From NCBI GenBank assembly GCA_951802425.1, contig OX637798.1, positions 3,534,001-3,598,000 on the forward strand: a stretch of 64,000 nucleotides of DNA. Direction: 5' to 3'. Source of the DNA: Clavaria fumosa. Lineage: Eukaryota; Basidiomycota; Agaricomycetes; Agaricales; Clavariaceae. The notes beneath the pieces were generated by a model. That model ran no database searches. It was not told the DNA's origin and saw only the letters and a program-made list of their open reading frames with translations. Below, piece after piece: positions 1 to 10,104 of this stretch (positions are counted from its first letter, which is position 1; each line of letters begins with the position of its first letter). Position numbers and translations under genes: made by a program.

Positions 1-814
1 CAAACCAGGGTGATGGCAAAGGCCATCATCTCAAAGTTGAGCAGGAGGGTTTTGACTTTGATGTCTCGCATTCGCTCGAGCCTGCTGCCAAGGAACTTCA
101 CCGTCTTGATGAGGCGCTGCTGGTCTGTGGTTGGGTTGGCTGGAAGCACACTAAAGTATGTGGCTGGATTTTGAAGAGGATCCATGCTTTGAAAACCATG
201 AGATCCCTGGGCCTTCTGAATCAGCTTGACCCAATCTTTTATCATCGCAATAAACTAAAAGATATAAGATACTTGGACAAGGGCAGGGAATTTGACACAC
301 CTCTTGAACCTTCTTTGGGACTTGTGGAAACTCAGAGCGAGGGCTCAACTGAACAGGACAAACTTCATTTCCTAAGGCAAACACCAAACAGTCCAATAGC
401 GAATGGCGAAAAATGAAATGGGCAGCACCCATCAGAGCGGACATGTCATGCTTGCCCCATTTGCCTTCACTCATTATGTCAGCAAAAGGGGTGCAGAAGT
501 ACTCATTGACCGCCTTCTCCTTCTTGATTGCAGTGTGTCCTGGATGCATGCCGAAATTATCTAAAGATTGGGCAATTAACTGTCAATAAACTTTGATCAG
601 AACATGAGCCCAAGTTTATATATATGTATTCAACCTTGCAAAGTGAAACTTGTTCTTCTCCAACATTTGGATGGTTTCCCAGCCAAGTCGCAACATTATC
701 TTCGAGGGGTCCATGTTGGGAGATGACGTTGGTCATCCAGGGATACCTCTTGAAGACTGTGCTGGCACGGATGGTCTCTGGGTTGAAGATCGTAAGAGAT
801 TTTGAAGTGGACAT
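1..814 (-). pseudogene. Unrecognised minus-strand gene fragment, cut by window edge
   Basis: Three minus-strand coding-like blocks follow one another: about 814-557 (begins MSTSKSLTIFNPETIRAS, then a block rich in Trp, Pro and Gly), 549-151 (begins MHPGHTAIKKEKAVNEYF) and about 190-1 (contains QRLIKTVKFLGSRLERMRD), which runs off the window. The composition looks protein-like and the order suggests exons of one gene, but I could not fix splice junctions and recognise no family. It lies in repeat-rich DNA, so it may belong to a mobile element or be a decayed gene of the multi-copy kind common in Agaricomycete repeats. No function is proposed. Confidence 0.35.
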
Positions 815-1757
815 GGTGTTGCGTAGTCGGGAGAGTTCAAGTAAAATGATAAACTTGATGGTGGTGGCAGTGCCTGGGATCCCAACTGTTACAGGTCACA
901 TCACATGTCACATTTGGGAATATGAACTTGTTGTCATCTCGGTGAGTGGACTTGCCAATTTTTACTTTAGTAGGTTTGACAAGGTCTTCATGTTACAAAG
1001 TATTAGCACTAGCAGTTAACCCGTGCTATGCCACGGTTGATGCACTTAAAGTTTACATAAGTCGTCACTCAATCGTAACAGTAATGACGACAAAGCGCGT
1101 GCGACATCTACCCTGTGTAAAACTAAGATGTAGACCCACTCGGTGGTGGCTGTTCCTCCACCCTACTGGTCTTGAGACGCTTCGAATTCGATGAACCAGT
1201 CCGAGAAAAATTGAATTTGAGTTTGCTGGGACTCATGTCAATGTAACCGAAGCATTCAAACTAACGTCTTCCATCTCAAAGCCATAGATTCCGCAGTAGA
1301 GTCATGGTGTTCCCACATCCAAGACCAGACTGAAATATGCAGTAGAGCAATAAAGCAAAGCAGAAGGAGTGGCACAAAAAGGAAAGCAGAAAAAGTTTGA
1401 GACAATGAAATGAGTGAGTAGAGGGCAAGCAAAGACCCCAAAAGGAAACAGAGGGATAAACGAAAGGAAAGGCAGAACCAGACAGCTGAGTGAGTAGAGT
1501 ATATGCATGTCGAGCGCGACGCCATCACGTGAATGCACCACGTGCTTTTGACGTTTGACTTTGACGTTGGTCTCGCACGTGATACCGACCTTCCTTTGTA
1601 GTATAGATGTGCTTCTGCTCAGCATCATGCTGTGCATGTGCTCGGAGTGAGACATTAGTCATTGTCAATGCCCATCCCCCAAATGTGGTGGGCTCATATT
1701 GGTTGTATCCCAAAAGGCATCAATATGGCAGGGAACCTGGTATGCAATGAATGCACA
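815..1757. other. Intergenic stretch without recognisable gene
   Basis: No convincing coding region is seen. At about 868-906 there is a motif containing CCTGGGATCCCAAC followed by GTTAC and two TCACAT-type words. A similar motif occurs in the opposite orientation near 5235-5275 and partly near 8475-8505. The rest is unremarkable AT-balanced sequence with short open frames. Confidence 0.4.
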
Positions 1758-1759
1758 TA

Positions 1760-1778
1760 CAGTAGAACATCTCATAAC
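1760..1778 (+). repeat. pogo-like left terminal inverted repeat
   Basis: This 19-bp sequence, CAGTAGAACATCTCATAAC, matches the reverse complement of 4243-4261 exactly. The preceding TA (1758-1759) is the target-site copy. Confidence 0.9.
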
Positions 1779-1992
1779 TCATAACATCGTTAAGCATAAC
1801 TTCCATATTGCATAGGTTTTGGGCCTGTCCCGACTTGGTGCCTGCTAAACTGGGGGGTATAATGCATAATTCATAATGCATGGGCTTTGCAGTACAATAT
1901 GCAATATCAGATTCAGGCCATAAGGCCGAGTAATTCAAATTCTCTAGATTATGTGGCACATTTGAGCCCAACACCACTTCGGCCAGCATTAC

Positions 1993-3650
1993 ATGCCCCA
2001 AGTAGAGCCTACACGAAGGCCCCGGCCCAAACCCGCACCCTACACCAGCCGAAAACTACGAGGGCCAGCTCAAGAAACCCCTGCGACATCAGCAAAACAA
2101 CTCCAACAGCGCGAGAATTTGACACTGCATGATTGGCTCACCGTGTTTGCCTTCATTGACAACCACAAAGATTTATCTCAGGGTGAGGTGGTGGAACATT
2201 TCAGGACACGGCATGAAGGGGCTTTGATTTTTACGCAGTCAAGCCTTTCACGAAGGCTGAAAGTCCGGTCTGATCTGGAGTTGCGAGTGCAAGCACATCC
2301 AAACGCTTTGTCATCGAAACGACCTCGTGTAGTGACGCATCCGGGCATAGAAAGAGCTCTCGTTTTCTGGATCAAGCAGATGGAACTGAAAGGGGAGACT
2401 GTGACAGGACCAATGTTGCGAGAAAAGCGGTCACGGTTTGAGGAATTATTTGATGTGCCGGCAAATGAGCGACTGACTGGAGGAGGATGGGTTGGTCCTT
2501 TCTGCAAGGCATATAAAATAAAGGAATATCAGAGGCATGGAGAAGCTGCGTCTGTTGACTTGACTGCTGTTGAAGCAGAGAGAGCTCGCATTCAGGAGAT
2601 TCTCACCAAATACTCACCAAAGGACCAATGGAATATCGATGAATCAGCATTGAATCCCTTGTGAGTGCGATACATTATGGAAAATATTAATAATTCTTAC
2701 AAAGCCCTCTTAGTGCTCCACCTGACCGTGGTCTTGCCATGAAGCAGATGAGCGGGAAAAAGCGGGATAAATTCCGTATCACTATTGCACTTGCCTGCAA
2801 TGCAGATGGGAGTGAGAAGCTGCCTCTGTTCTACATAGGGAAGTCCAAAATGCCTCGGTGTTTTAAAGGAAAGCAGCCTGAGCAGCAAGGATTTTACTAT
2901 CGAAATAACAAAAAGGCCTGGATGACAGCTGCTCTCTTTGAGGAGTGAGTACGCATAGTGTATGATGTGTTATTAGCCTGATGATTTGCTAGATGGATCA
3001 AATCAATTGACATCAGGATGCGTGCACAAAACTGCCGAATTTGCCTTCTCCTGGACAATTTCTCTGGCCATTTTATCTCCTATGTGCCACGCAATATCCA
3101 GATCGAATATTTTGAGCCAAATATGACACCGTACATTCAGCCTTTGGACGCAGGGATCATTCGCTGCTTCAAGGCACATTACCGTCGTGCATTTTGCATC
3201 CGTGCAATTGAGCTGGATGATGCAGGCGAGCAGGAGATCTATAATATCAACCTTCTCGAAGCTATGGCTATGGCAAGGGCAGCATGGAATGCAGTAGAGC
3301 AATTGACGATACAAAATTGTTGGGATCACGCACAAATCCAAGGGTAAATTTGTCTTAATATTGTGACAGACAGAATGCTCAGTTAAAGCTATTTCAGAGA
3401 ATGTTTACCTCCAAATTCTGCACCCAAGCCAACCTCAGGGATGCGAGACAACCTGGCAGCATGGAAGCTCATCCGAGAATTCGCAGTCAGCACAGATATT
3501 ACTTTGCCGCATGCCGAGGATCAGCTGAAGAAGTGTCTTGGAGATAACTACCATAATGAGGACTGGCGCCCAGCACTCAATGCCGTCATGCATGCTGAAG
3601 GAGATGTCATATTAGCTCTTGATGCACTTGACAAGCTTCAATATCCATGA
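1993..3650 (+). CDS. pogo-like DDE transposase, four exons
   Basis: The exons 1993-2660, 2714-2944, 2993-3343 and 3398-3650 join in frame to 500 residues, with three GT-AG introns of 48-54 bp. The N-terminal half has a CENP-B/Tc5-type DNA-binding helix-turn-helix region (SSLSRRLKVRSDLE, then a second helical block with ALVFWIKQMELKGETVTG). The catalytic triad of the DDE_1 superfamily is visible: Asp in WNIDESAL, Asp in LLLDNFSGH and Asp in PLDAGIIRCFK. The EWIKSID and PLDAGIIR motifs are typical of pogo/Tigger transposases. The protein cuts and pastes the element through its terminal repeats. The start at 1993 is the first ATG of the frame. It ends at a TGA (3648-3650), after which the same frame reopens (next entry), so the true C-terminus is uncertain. 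Confidence 0.9.
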
Positions 3651-3686
3651 CTCACAATAAAAATCCCTGCTCGGAACACTCAGTCA

Positions 3687-4166
3687 ATGGCAACTCTTGA
3701 TCAACTCATGGCCATCGAACAAGACCTCATGGACAGCGTCTCCCAGTTGAAAGAACGCCGCAGGATCCTTGGGACCCCGCCAACTCTAGAGGAGCTCATC
3801 AATCCACCCGAGGAAAAGGACTCTGACGACTCACAGCTCGAATTCAAGGGGGGTGACATAGAAATTGTTGCTGAAGTGCGCTATCAGTTGGCTGTTGAGT
3901 CCGGACAAGTACTCGAAGTTGATTCAGGTGAAGAGGGCGAAGAGGGAGAGGCTGAAACAGAAAAATCAGGAGATGTCAGCAATACGGATGTGATGCAGCT
4001 GTGTCAAGAGCTGGAGAGCCATTGCACACTCAAATTTGGTGAGTTCGAGCCTGCCCTCGAGCTCTCGCAACATCTCCGTTGCTTCCGGGGCTACTTGCAG
4101 AAGGCCGCAGTTGAGAAAGTCGAGCAGACAATGCTTGATAGGTATTGGAAGAGGAATGTCACATAG
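3687..4166 (+). CDS. Acidic C-terminal ORF of the pogo element with PCNA-interaction box
   Basis: This 159-residue open frame is in the same phase as the last transposase exon, separated only by TGA plus 12 sense codons. It has an N-terminal helical segment (MATLDQLMAIEQDLMD, then an Arg-rich stretch), a strongly acidic middle (EEGEEGEAETEKSGD), a block with FEPALELSQHLRCFRG, and near its end QTMLDRYW (4125-4148). That octapeptide fits the PIP box pattern Q-x-x-L-x-x-Y-W used to bind PCNA. Drosophila pogo transposase is known to bind PCNA through its C-terminus, so I infer this is the C-terminal part of the transposase. It could be joined by readthrough of TGA, by a weak intron using the GT at 3604 and the AG before TCAATGGCA, or could be split by a nonsense mutation. 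A separate second protein remains possible. Confidence 0.65.
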   Translation: MATLDQLMAIEQDLMDSVSQLKERRRILGTPPTLEELINPPEEKDSDDSQLEFKGGDIEIVAEVRYQLAVESGQVLEVDSGEEGEEGEAETEKSGDVSNTDVMQLCQELESHCTLKFGEFEPALELSQHLRCFRGYLQKAAVEKVEQTMLDRYWKRNVT

Positions 4167-4242
4167 TGTCACAAAACGTGACGGATTTTGATAAGCATAA
4201 CTCGCTTAATGCATAGGTTTTTGGCCTGTCCAGACAGTATGC

Positions 4243-4261
4243 GTTATGAGATGTTCTACTG
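4243..4261 (-). repeat. pogo-like right terminal inverted repeat
   Basis: This is the exact reverse complement of 1760-1778. It is followed by TA (4262-4263), the second target-site copy. Confidence 0.9.
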
Positions 4262-4287
4262 TATTCTGTGCATAGACTTGTTTCCTA

Positions 4288-4848
4288 GTTCAATCCTACA
4301 AAGTATGGGAAAAACTTTGGGCCGTTGAAAGCTTTGCTAACACCGTTGTCCTTGTCACTTGTCTTTATCTTCTGCAAGCATCTCAACGGTTTCCTTGACA
4401 GACCACTGGAGCTCATTACCATCCATTTCAATTGGAGTAAGCAATGGTTTTTGAGTTGCTTCACTGTGATGGGGAAACGTTATCAATCTGAATTGCTCCT
4501 TGGAGTGTGTTGTGTACCCAGGTATTTTGTTTTCAGACCATGTGTTTGCTGATTCCTCGGCCCTTATGACATTATCGACACTTGAATTTAGCTTATCATG
4601 CAGACTACATACCCCATGAATCCCCATGAGTCTCCAGGAAAGTTTGCTTTCACAGACAGAACAAAAGCCTCATACTGTTGCCTACTCCAGTAATTGGAGT
4701 CTTGATCAAACAGCAGATGGAGTTGCTGAAAGAATGCATGTCCTAGACATATTATTTTTAGATCATGACAGGAAAAGGTGCATAGGGTACATACCTTCTT
4801 CAGTCTTTCCCAAGAAATTTGACACATGTGATTGCATTGGGCGAACAA
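4288..4848 (-). pseudogene. Minus-strand coding-like remnant beside the pogo insertion
   Basis: Two overlapping minus-strand frames look protein-like: 4848-4588 (contains YWSRQQYEAFVLSVKANF) and 4627-4355 (contains SENKIPGYTTHSKEQFRL and ELQWSVKETVEMLAEDKD). They read toward the right end of the pogo element. Another possible block lies at 5237-4950. No family is recognised. They may be exons of a gene that the pogo copy interrupted, but no continuation beyond 1757 is convincing. Treat as tentative. Confidence 0.3.
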
Positions 4849-5393
4849 GATTCACATCCAAAAGCATTACGATGTGATGCCCTTTCATATCTGGGTGGCT
4901 CATCCAATATGATCAGCAGTTGAAATGTAGCGGCTTGTGAAGACTGACTTTACATGCATATGCATCCCTTTCCAAGCGCAGCATTACCTGTGGGAATCCA
5001 ACTCCTGTCAAAGTCATTGTGGCCCTTCCACAAACCAGTTAGTTGAACAAGTCGAAGCAGCAGTGGCCCTGCATAGAGATCAAGAGCAGGAAAGCTTACA
5101 TGGCCCCCTGGACTTGAAGTGAAGCAACCAGAGAGTCTGGGCGGCTGACCTTTTGACCCACACGAACAGCAGAACAAGGAAGGATGAGTGGTGAAGACAT
5201 AACTGACGCGCAAGTCACAGTATGTGAGTATTGTCACAAATGTGACAGTAACGGTTGGGATCCCAGGTGTTACAATGTCACAGACTCACGTGAAGCAAGT
5301 TGCGCTTTGCCTCCTCATGTGACACATGCCGCTTCTCTTTCGACATTTGATCCCCACTATTTCACTGCTGAAACAACCCCACCAGCTTGGAAA

Positions 5394-7360
5394 ATGACAT
5401 GTTGGACCACCCAAGAATATACCAAGATACTCACAGACAGCCTTGCAGGCTACAAAGAAGCAAACTCAAAAGGCAGAGCACGTATTGTCAAAGAAATCAA
5501 AGCGAAAATCAGGGATGCAGCCCAGAATGATCACAAGAACATTCCAGATGACCTAACCACAGTAACATAGAACCATTTTACCCATCTCCTTGCTTGATTT
5601 TTGATTTTGTGTCATCCTAGAAAATTCGCAACTGGCTACATAACAATCGTAGAGCTGTGGCCAGAGAAGAAGGCTCTTCTGATTCAGGAGGTGATTACTA
5701 CCAAGGGCTCCAGTTCAGCAACAGAAAGAGGTGGACCCTCCAAAGCATTGTGGAACATCACGAGAAGGAGAAAATCAACAACAGGGCAGAGGAGCTGTCA
5801 AATGCTGAAAGAGGATCAGCCCAATTCCTTGGCTCATACCGTCGTGCTAGGACTGAGATTTGCAACAGCCTAAGCCAGCAGGACCATCAACGATACTTGG
5901 CATTGGTGGGTAAATGGAACGCAGAGCCTGTTCCAGTCAAGGTGCAGAGAGAGTCAGTGTCTCAATTGTTGCCCTATCAACCACAGTGGCTCAGCCTCTT
6001 CTGGAAGATTGGCTTCAAGCAAGTTCATGCAGCAGGCTCTCAACTTTGCACGATTTGCAAAGGAACAGATGGGTGCTGAAGTCTTTATGTTGGCTGGCTG
6101 GCAAGATGAAAGGGGAAATATCAAGAAGGCAAAGTGGGTCTCAGAGATCTGCCTACGCAACTATTTAATTAATACAATCCTGCTCTAGGATTCAGACTCC
6201 TGGGCCTGTGACTGGTAGCTTCAAGGATCAATTCAACAAAGTTGGAGTTGAGGTTTGGCAGGAGTGGGATAAGTATCTGGCTGAGACATGGAATGGTAAG
6301 CAATCATCCTGAGCCACAGTTGCAAATTTTACTAACAGGGATTCAGATGAGGGAGGAAGGGGGCATCACATTGATCAGGAGGAGATGCTTTCAAAAAAGC
6401 AAACAGATGCCAGTGTACCATGGAATCTGCCCACTGATGATGAGGGATGGCCTGTTCTCCCTTTGGAACTGAATCTACCATTGCCCCAACTGAAAGAAAT
6501 CTTGAGGTGATTTTTGACCATCACTTATTGTATGTCTCTCTTGCACCTCATTTTAGTCCATTTTTGAAATAAAGCCTTAAAAATACAGGCAACACAACCA
6601 AAAACAAGAAGGTTGCTGTTCCTTGGCTTCTGATAGCTGATCAGCCACACAAATTCATTGCAAAGGAATATCTTCCAGATGGCTTGCGGATCCGGGAGCC
6701 TTCAAAAATGCACTATGTGGATGTCAGGCACCTCTGTGATTTTCTCTGTCATTGTCAGACGCTTGGCCAAAAGATATTCCGGTTTCAGCATGTCCTTCCA
6801 CAGCATCTAAGAGGGAAGGCATCAAGGCCACTGGTCAGCCATCACCAAGGATCTGAAGAAGAACCTTCATTGTCATCTGACAACAGGGTGAAGAGGCTGT
6901 CTCTCAAGAAGGGGAAGGCACAAGAAGATTGTGTCTATATCAGTACTGAGTGAGTGTTTTCATGTCATCATTATCATCAATGCACTTTTTAATTGTATAA
7001 AGTGAGGAATCTGGCTCACAGGAGTCAGATAATGATGGGCAGAGTGATGATGGGGATGATGATAGGGTCAATGCTTCTGTTCCCCCAACCACCGATGCAG
7101 AAGAATCCAGTCTGTGGAAGCAGGTGGATATTGAACAGTGTGATGGTGCTGAGGGGGTTGGGGTAGAAAGTGGTGATCATCCTGCCACTCATGTGGTAGT
7201 TGAGATCCATAATGAGGCAGAACCCAGCCTACAGAAAAGGAGATGGGTGGGGGGTGAAAAGGATGAGGAAAGGTCCAAGTCACTATATAGGACCAGGGCC
7301 AGACAGAGGGCCTCCATGGATGCAAAGAAATGGGTACTGCGACCAAGGAGGAATGGTTGA
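5394..7360 (+). CDS. Uncharacterised multi-exon protein, repeat-region family
   Basis: A chain of plus-strand coding blocks can be followed through several short introns. The first begins MTCWTTQEYTKILTDSL at 5394. After an intron (GT before 5572, AG near 5620) comes KIRNWLHNNRRAVAREE and a helical region with ERGSAQFLGSYRRARTEI. Then follow KFMQQALNFARFAKEQMG, VFMLAGWQDERGNIKKAKW, a block with VEVWQEWDKYLAETWNG, a block with VPWLLIADQPHKFIAKEY, and an acidic to basic tail ending KKWVLRPRRNG at about 7357. The opening resembles uncharacterised proteins with a KxxNWxxNNxR signature that are multicopy in Agaricomycete genomes, often near transposons; that is recollection, not a search. The domain order looks intact, but exon boundaries in the middle are not all resolved, so it may be a decaying copy. 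No function is proposed. The frame extends upstream to 5184, but that part overlaps a repeated motif. Confidence 0.5.
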
Positions 7361-7794
7361 AAATAGATCTCAGTAGTGCAGTAAAATGTGAACAGGTTCC
7401 ATTTTACAGCTGTTTGACAATCATCTCCCAATAAGACAGTGAAGCATATCTTTATTCAGTATGGATCATATTCATAGCATGGAATATCTAAATGTGCATA
7501 TTGTGCAGGATGTCAGTCTCTCCAGATTCTAATAATTCTTTGTAATCTGTGCTCATGTAGTGCAATAGTTTAGCCCTTTTTAAGAGATACCAGATAATCA
7601 CAAGGAGTATGCCCTGATGGATGGCATATTTGGGGCCTTTTATGATGAATTGTGGAATAACAGATAATGATACTGCCTGCATCACTTGCCACATTCAATT
7701 ACAGATCATAATGGCTCAATTTTATGTCCAAATTTGCCATCTAAACTAACCATTTTTTAGTCTATTCAAATGCATATCAGGTTCTAGACAGTGC

Positions 7795-8372
7795 TTGCTG
7801 CATGGTATTCAAAAGGTCCATCCTTTTCTAAAGAACATCATCTTGCAACATTCCTGATTCAGTTGACAGACCACATTTCATCCTAAGTTCACAGTGGCTC
7901 TATTGCATGTTTGGAGGTTGAGTTTGCTCCAACCTATTGGAAGCCTATTATAAGGCATATTGGTTTTGATTTCACCCTGCTGTATTAAGGTGTAAGGTCT
8001 CATTTAACACTAATGCAGTCTCAGATGATGACCTTGTAATTTATGTTCCTATCAAATAGCATATCTGATCTCTTGCTTCATAAACTCTATATATGCTTCA
8101 TCCCCAGCCTCTTCCTCATGTAAGGAGAGAAGTGTTTTGAATAGGGTGCTTCAGGCCCTCTTCACTGGTTCCTAAAATGTTCATTGGCTAGCTCTTTTGA
8201 AAGGGCATCATTAGTACCATGAGATCTGTGTATGTATAACATGACTTTGGTATATCGAGTTGATCGGCCGAGCCTATACGACTATATCTCAGCCGACGAT
8301 TGGCTGGGCCTATAAAAAGGGCATCAGTCAAAATTGGCTAGGCCTTTTGGATAGGGGGTGGGTGTGCTGAAG
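7795..8372 (+). repeat. Diverged tandem duplication, copy 1
   Basis: This copy aligns by eye, with many substitutions and small gaps, to 8625-9217. Shared landmarks include AAAGGGCATCAGTCAAAATTG and TTTGGATAGGGGGTGGGTGT near the end of each copy. The two unit starts are about 830-840 bp apart. Confidence 0.65.
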
Positions 8373-8624
8373 GGGGTGCCAGGGTGTATATGATGTCCCC
8401 TCTGTCCAATCATTGTACTTGCCCTGCCCTGGTAGTTATGGATACAATTTGCAGATCCAGAGTTGTGGTCACAGTGTGACTGTCACACCTGGGATTCCAG
8501 GCACAGCCACAAAATGACATAATCACAAGGTGTAATAACAGACTCACATGCACAACTTCTACAATGCAAGAATATCTGGACAATACTAATACATTCTCCT
8601 CTTCTTTAGAACACATATTCAAAG

Positions 8625-9217
8625 TGGTTTGAATACCCTCCAGAAAGGATATTAAGGCCCATCCTTTCCCAAAGAATATCCTGAATCAGTTGACACACCA
8701 CCTTTCACCCTAGCTTGTGATTGTTCCATTGGATATTTGAAGGTTGCATTTGCTCTTACCAATTGGAAGCCTATTGGAAGGCATATTTGTTTTCATCTCA
8801 CCCAGTTATGTGAAGTTATAATATCTCATTTATATACACTGATCAGGAGCCTTAGATAATGGAAGATGACCTTACAATTTATGCATCTATCAAATAGCAT
8901 CTCTGATCTTTGGCTTCATAATCTGTGTATGCTATCCCCAGCTTCTTTGGTCTAATTTGTCATGTATGTGCAAGAAGTGTTTCAATAGGGTGCTTCAGGC
9001 CCTCTACACTGGTTTCTAAAATGTGTATTGGCCAGCCCTTTTGAAAGGGCATCTTCAGTACCATGGGATCCCTGTATGCCTAGTGTGATTTTGGTACATC
9101 AAGTTGATTGGCCAAGCCTATAAAGCAATATCTCAGCTGATGATCAGCTGGGCCCATGAAAAGGGCATCAGTCAAAATTGGCTAGGCCTTTTGGATAGGG
9201 GGTGGGTGTGCTGAAGG
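8625..9217 (+). repeat. Diverged tandem duplication, copy 2
   Basis: This is the second copy of the unit at 7795-8372. Its last 130 bp recur a third time at about 9985-10110, where the wording GGCTGGGCCTATAA is shared. That third copy directly precedes the decayed Gypsy pol, so the unit may be part of, or the insertion site for, an older retroelement. Confidence 0.6.
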
Positions 9218-9222
9218 GAGTG

Positions 9223-9411
9223 AACCCAGATTTCAAGTGTGACAATGTGTCACAATGTGACTAGCGACGAAGTACTTTGCTGCTAGTCACACCTAACATT
9301 CAATAATGAACAATTTATTGTAGGGTGTCATATTAAATAAAGGGACATTTGATAATAGGATGTTGGATGCAGAATAATTGTCTGGGCTAAGCTCTTCTTG
9401 CTCAGGTACAT
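9223..9411 (+). repeat. Exact 189-bp direct repeat, copy 1
   Basis: The segment from AACCCAGATTTCAAG to CTCAGGTACAT recurs without visible change at 9576-9764. It contains a perfect 10-bp inverted repeat, TGTGACTAGC ... GCTAGTCACA, separated by about 16 bp. Confidence 0.85.
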
Positions 9412-9575
9412 CAATGTCTGGTGGTATTAATGTGCCAAGTCAGGTATATTAATATGGTGGTATTAATTTGCCAAATCCAATATTCCTTTGCAGCTATACA
9501 GAGACCTCTGATGCAGCTATAGTAGAACATGGACAACATATTTACTGCACTTCCATAGCTGCTTCAGTTACAGTT

Positions 9576-9764
9576 AACCCAGATTTCAAGTGTGACAATG
9601 TGTCACAATGTGACTAGCGACGAAGTACTTTGCTGCTAGTCACACCTAACATTCAATAATGAACAATTTATTGTAGGGTGTCATATTAAATAAAGGGACA
9701 TTTGATAATAGGATGTTGGATGCAGAATAATTGTCTGGGCTAAGCTCTTCTTGCTCAGGTACAT
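9576..9764 (+). repeat. Exact 189-bp direct repeat, copy 2
   Basis: This copy is identical to 9223-9411 at an offset of 353 bp; 164 bp of other sequence lie between the copies. It could be the terminal repeats of a tiny nonautonomous element or a recent local duplication. No target duplication flanks the pair. Confidence 0.85.
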
Positions 9765-10104
9765 TGGTATTACTACAGTATCTGGTAATTTAGATGAGTG
9801 AGCAGTGCATTAGGGCTGGAAAATCATAATATGGGTGCTACCAGATGTAAGGTAGTGATATTAGACCTGGAATGCAGGTTGAAGAATATTATTCTGAGCC
9901 AAGCCCTACTGACCTGGGCCAAGCCTATTTTAAGGGCCCCATGCATATCCAGTCATCTGAACCTCTAGTTACCAATTTTGGGTGACCTAAGATCTTGGCC
10001 CAGCCTATTATGCAATATCTCGGCCGACGCTCGGCTGGGCCTATAAGATGGCCACCAGTCAAAATGGGCTGGCCCTATAAGATGGGGTTTGGGTACGCTG
10101 AAGG

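Larger units (their letters stand above)
1760..4261 (+). mobile_element. Complete pogo-like (Tc1/mariner superfamily) DNA transposon
   Basis: The 2502-bp element is bounded by perfect 19-bp terminal inverted repeats that begin CAGTAGAACAT. TA dinucleotides flank it on both sides (1758-1759 and 4262-4263), the target duplication expected of this superfamily. Inside the ends lie longer imperfect inverted similarities, including a shared CATAGGTTTT-GGCCTGTCC block in direct orientation near 1813-1834 and 4211-4231. It encodes a spliced transposase and a downstream open frame on the plus strand. Intact ends, intact catalytic residues and perfect terminal repeats suggest a recent insertion. Whether it is still mobile cannot be told from one copy. 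Confidence 0.9.
7361..10104. other. Gene-free repeat block
   Basis: No convincing protein-coding region is present. The stretch is made largely of an old tandem duplication (about 7795-8372 and 8625-9217), a third partial copy at about 9985-10110, and an exact 189-bp direct repeat. AT-rich mononucleotide runs and many stops in all frames fit old noncoding repeat sequence. Confidence 0.6.

Noticed and set aside
9223..9764. The repeat pair as a TRIM retrotransposon
   Set aside because: No TG...CA ends, no primer-binding site, no polypurine tract and no target duplication were found, so only direct repeats are reported.
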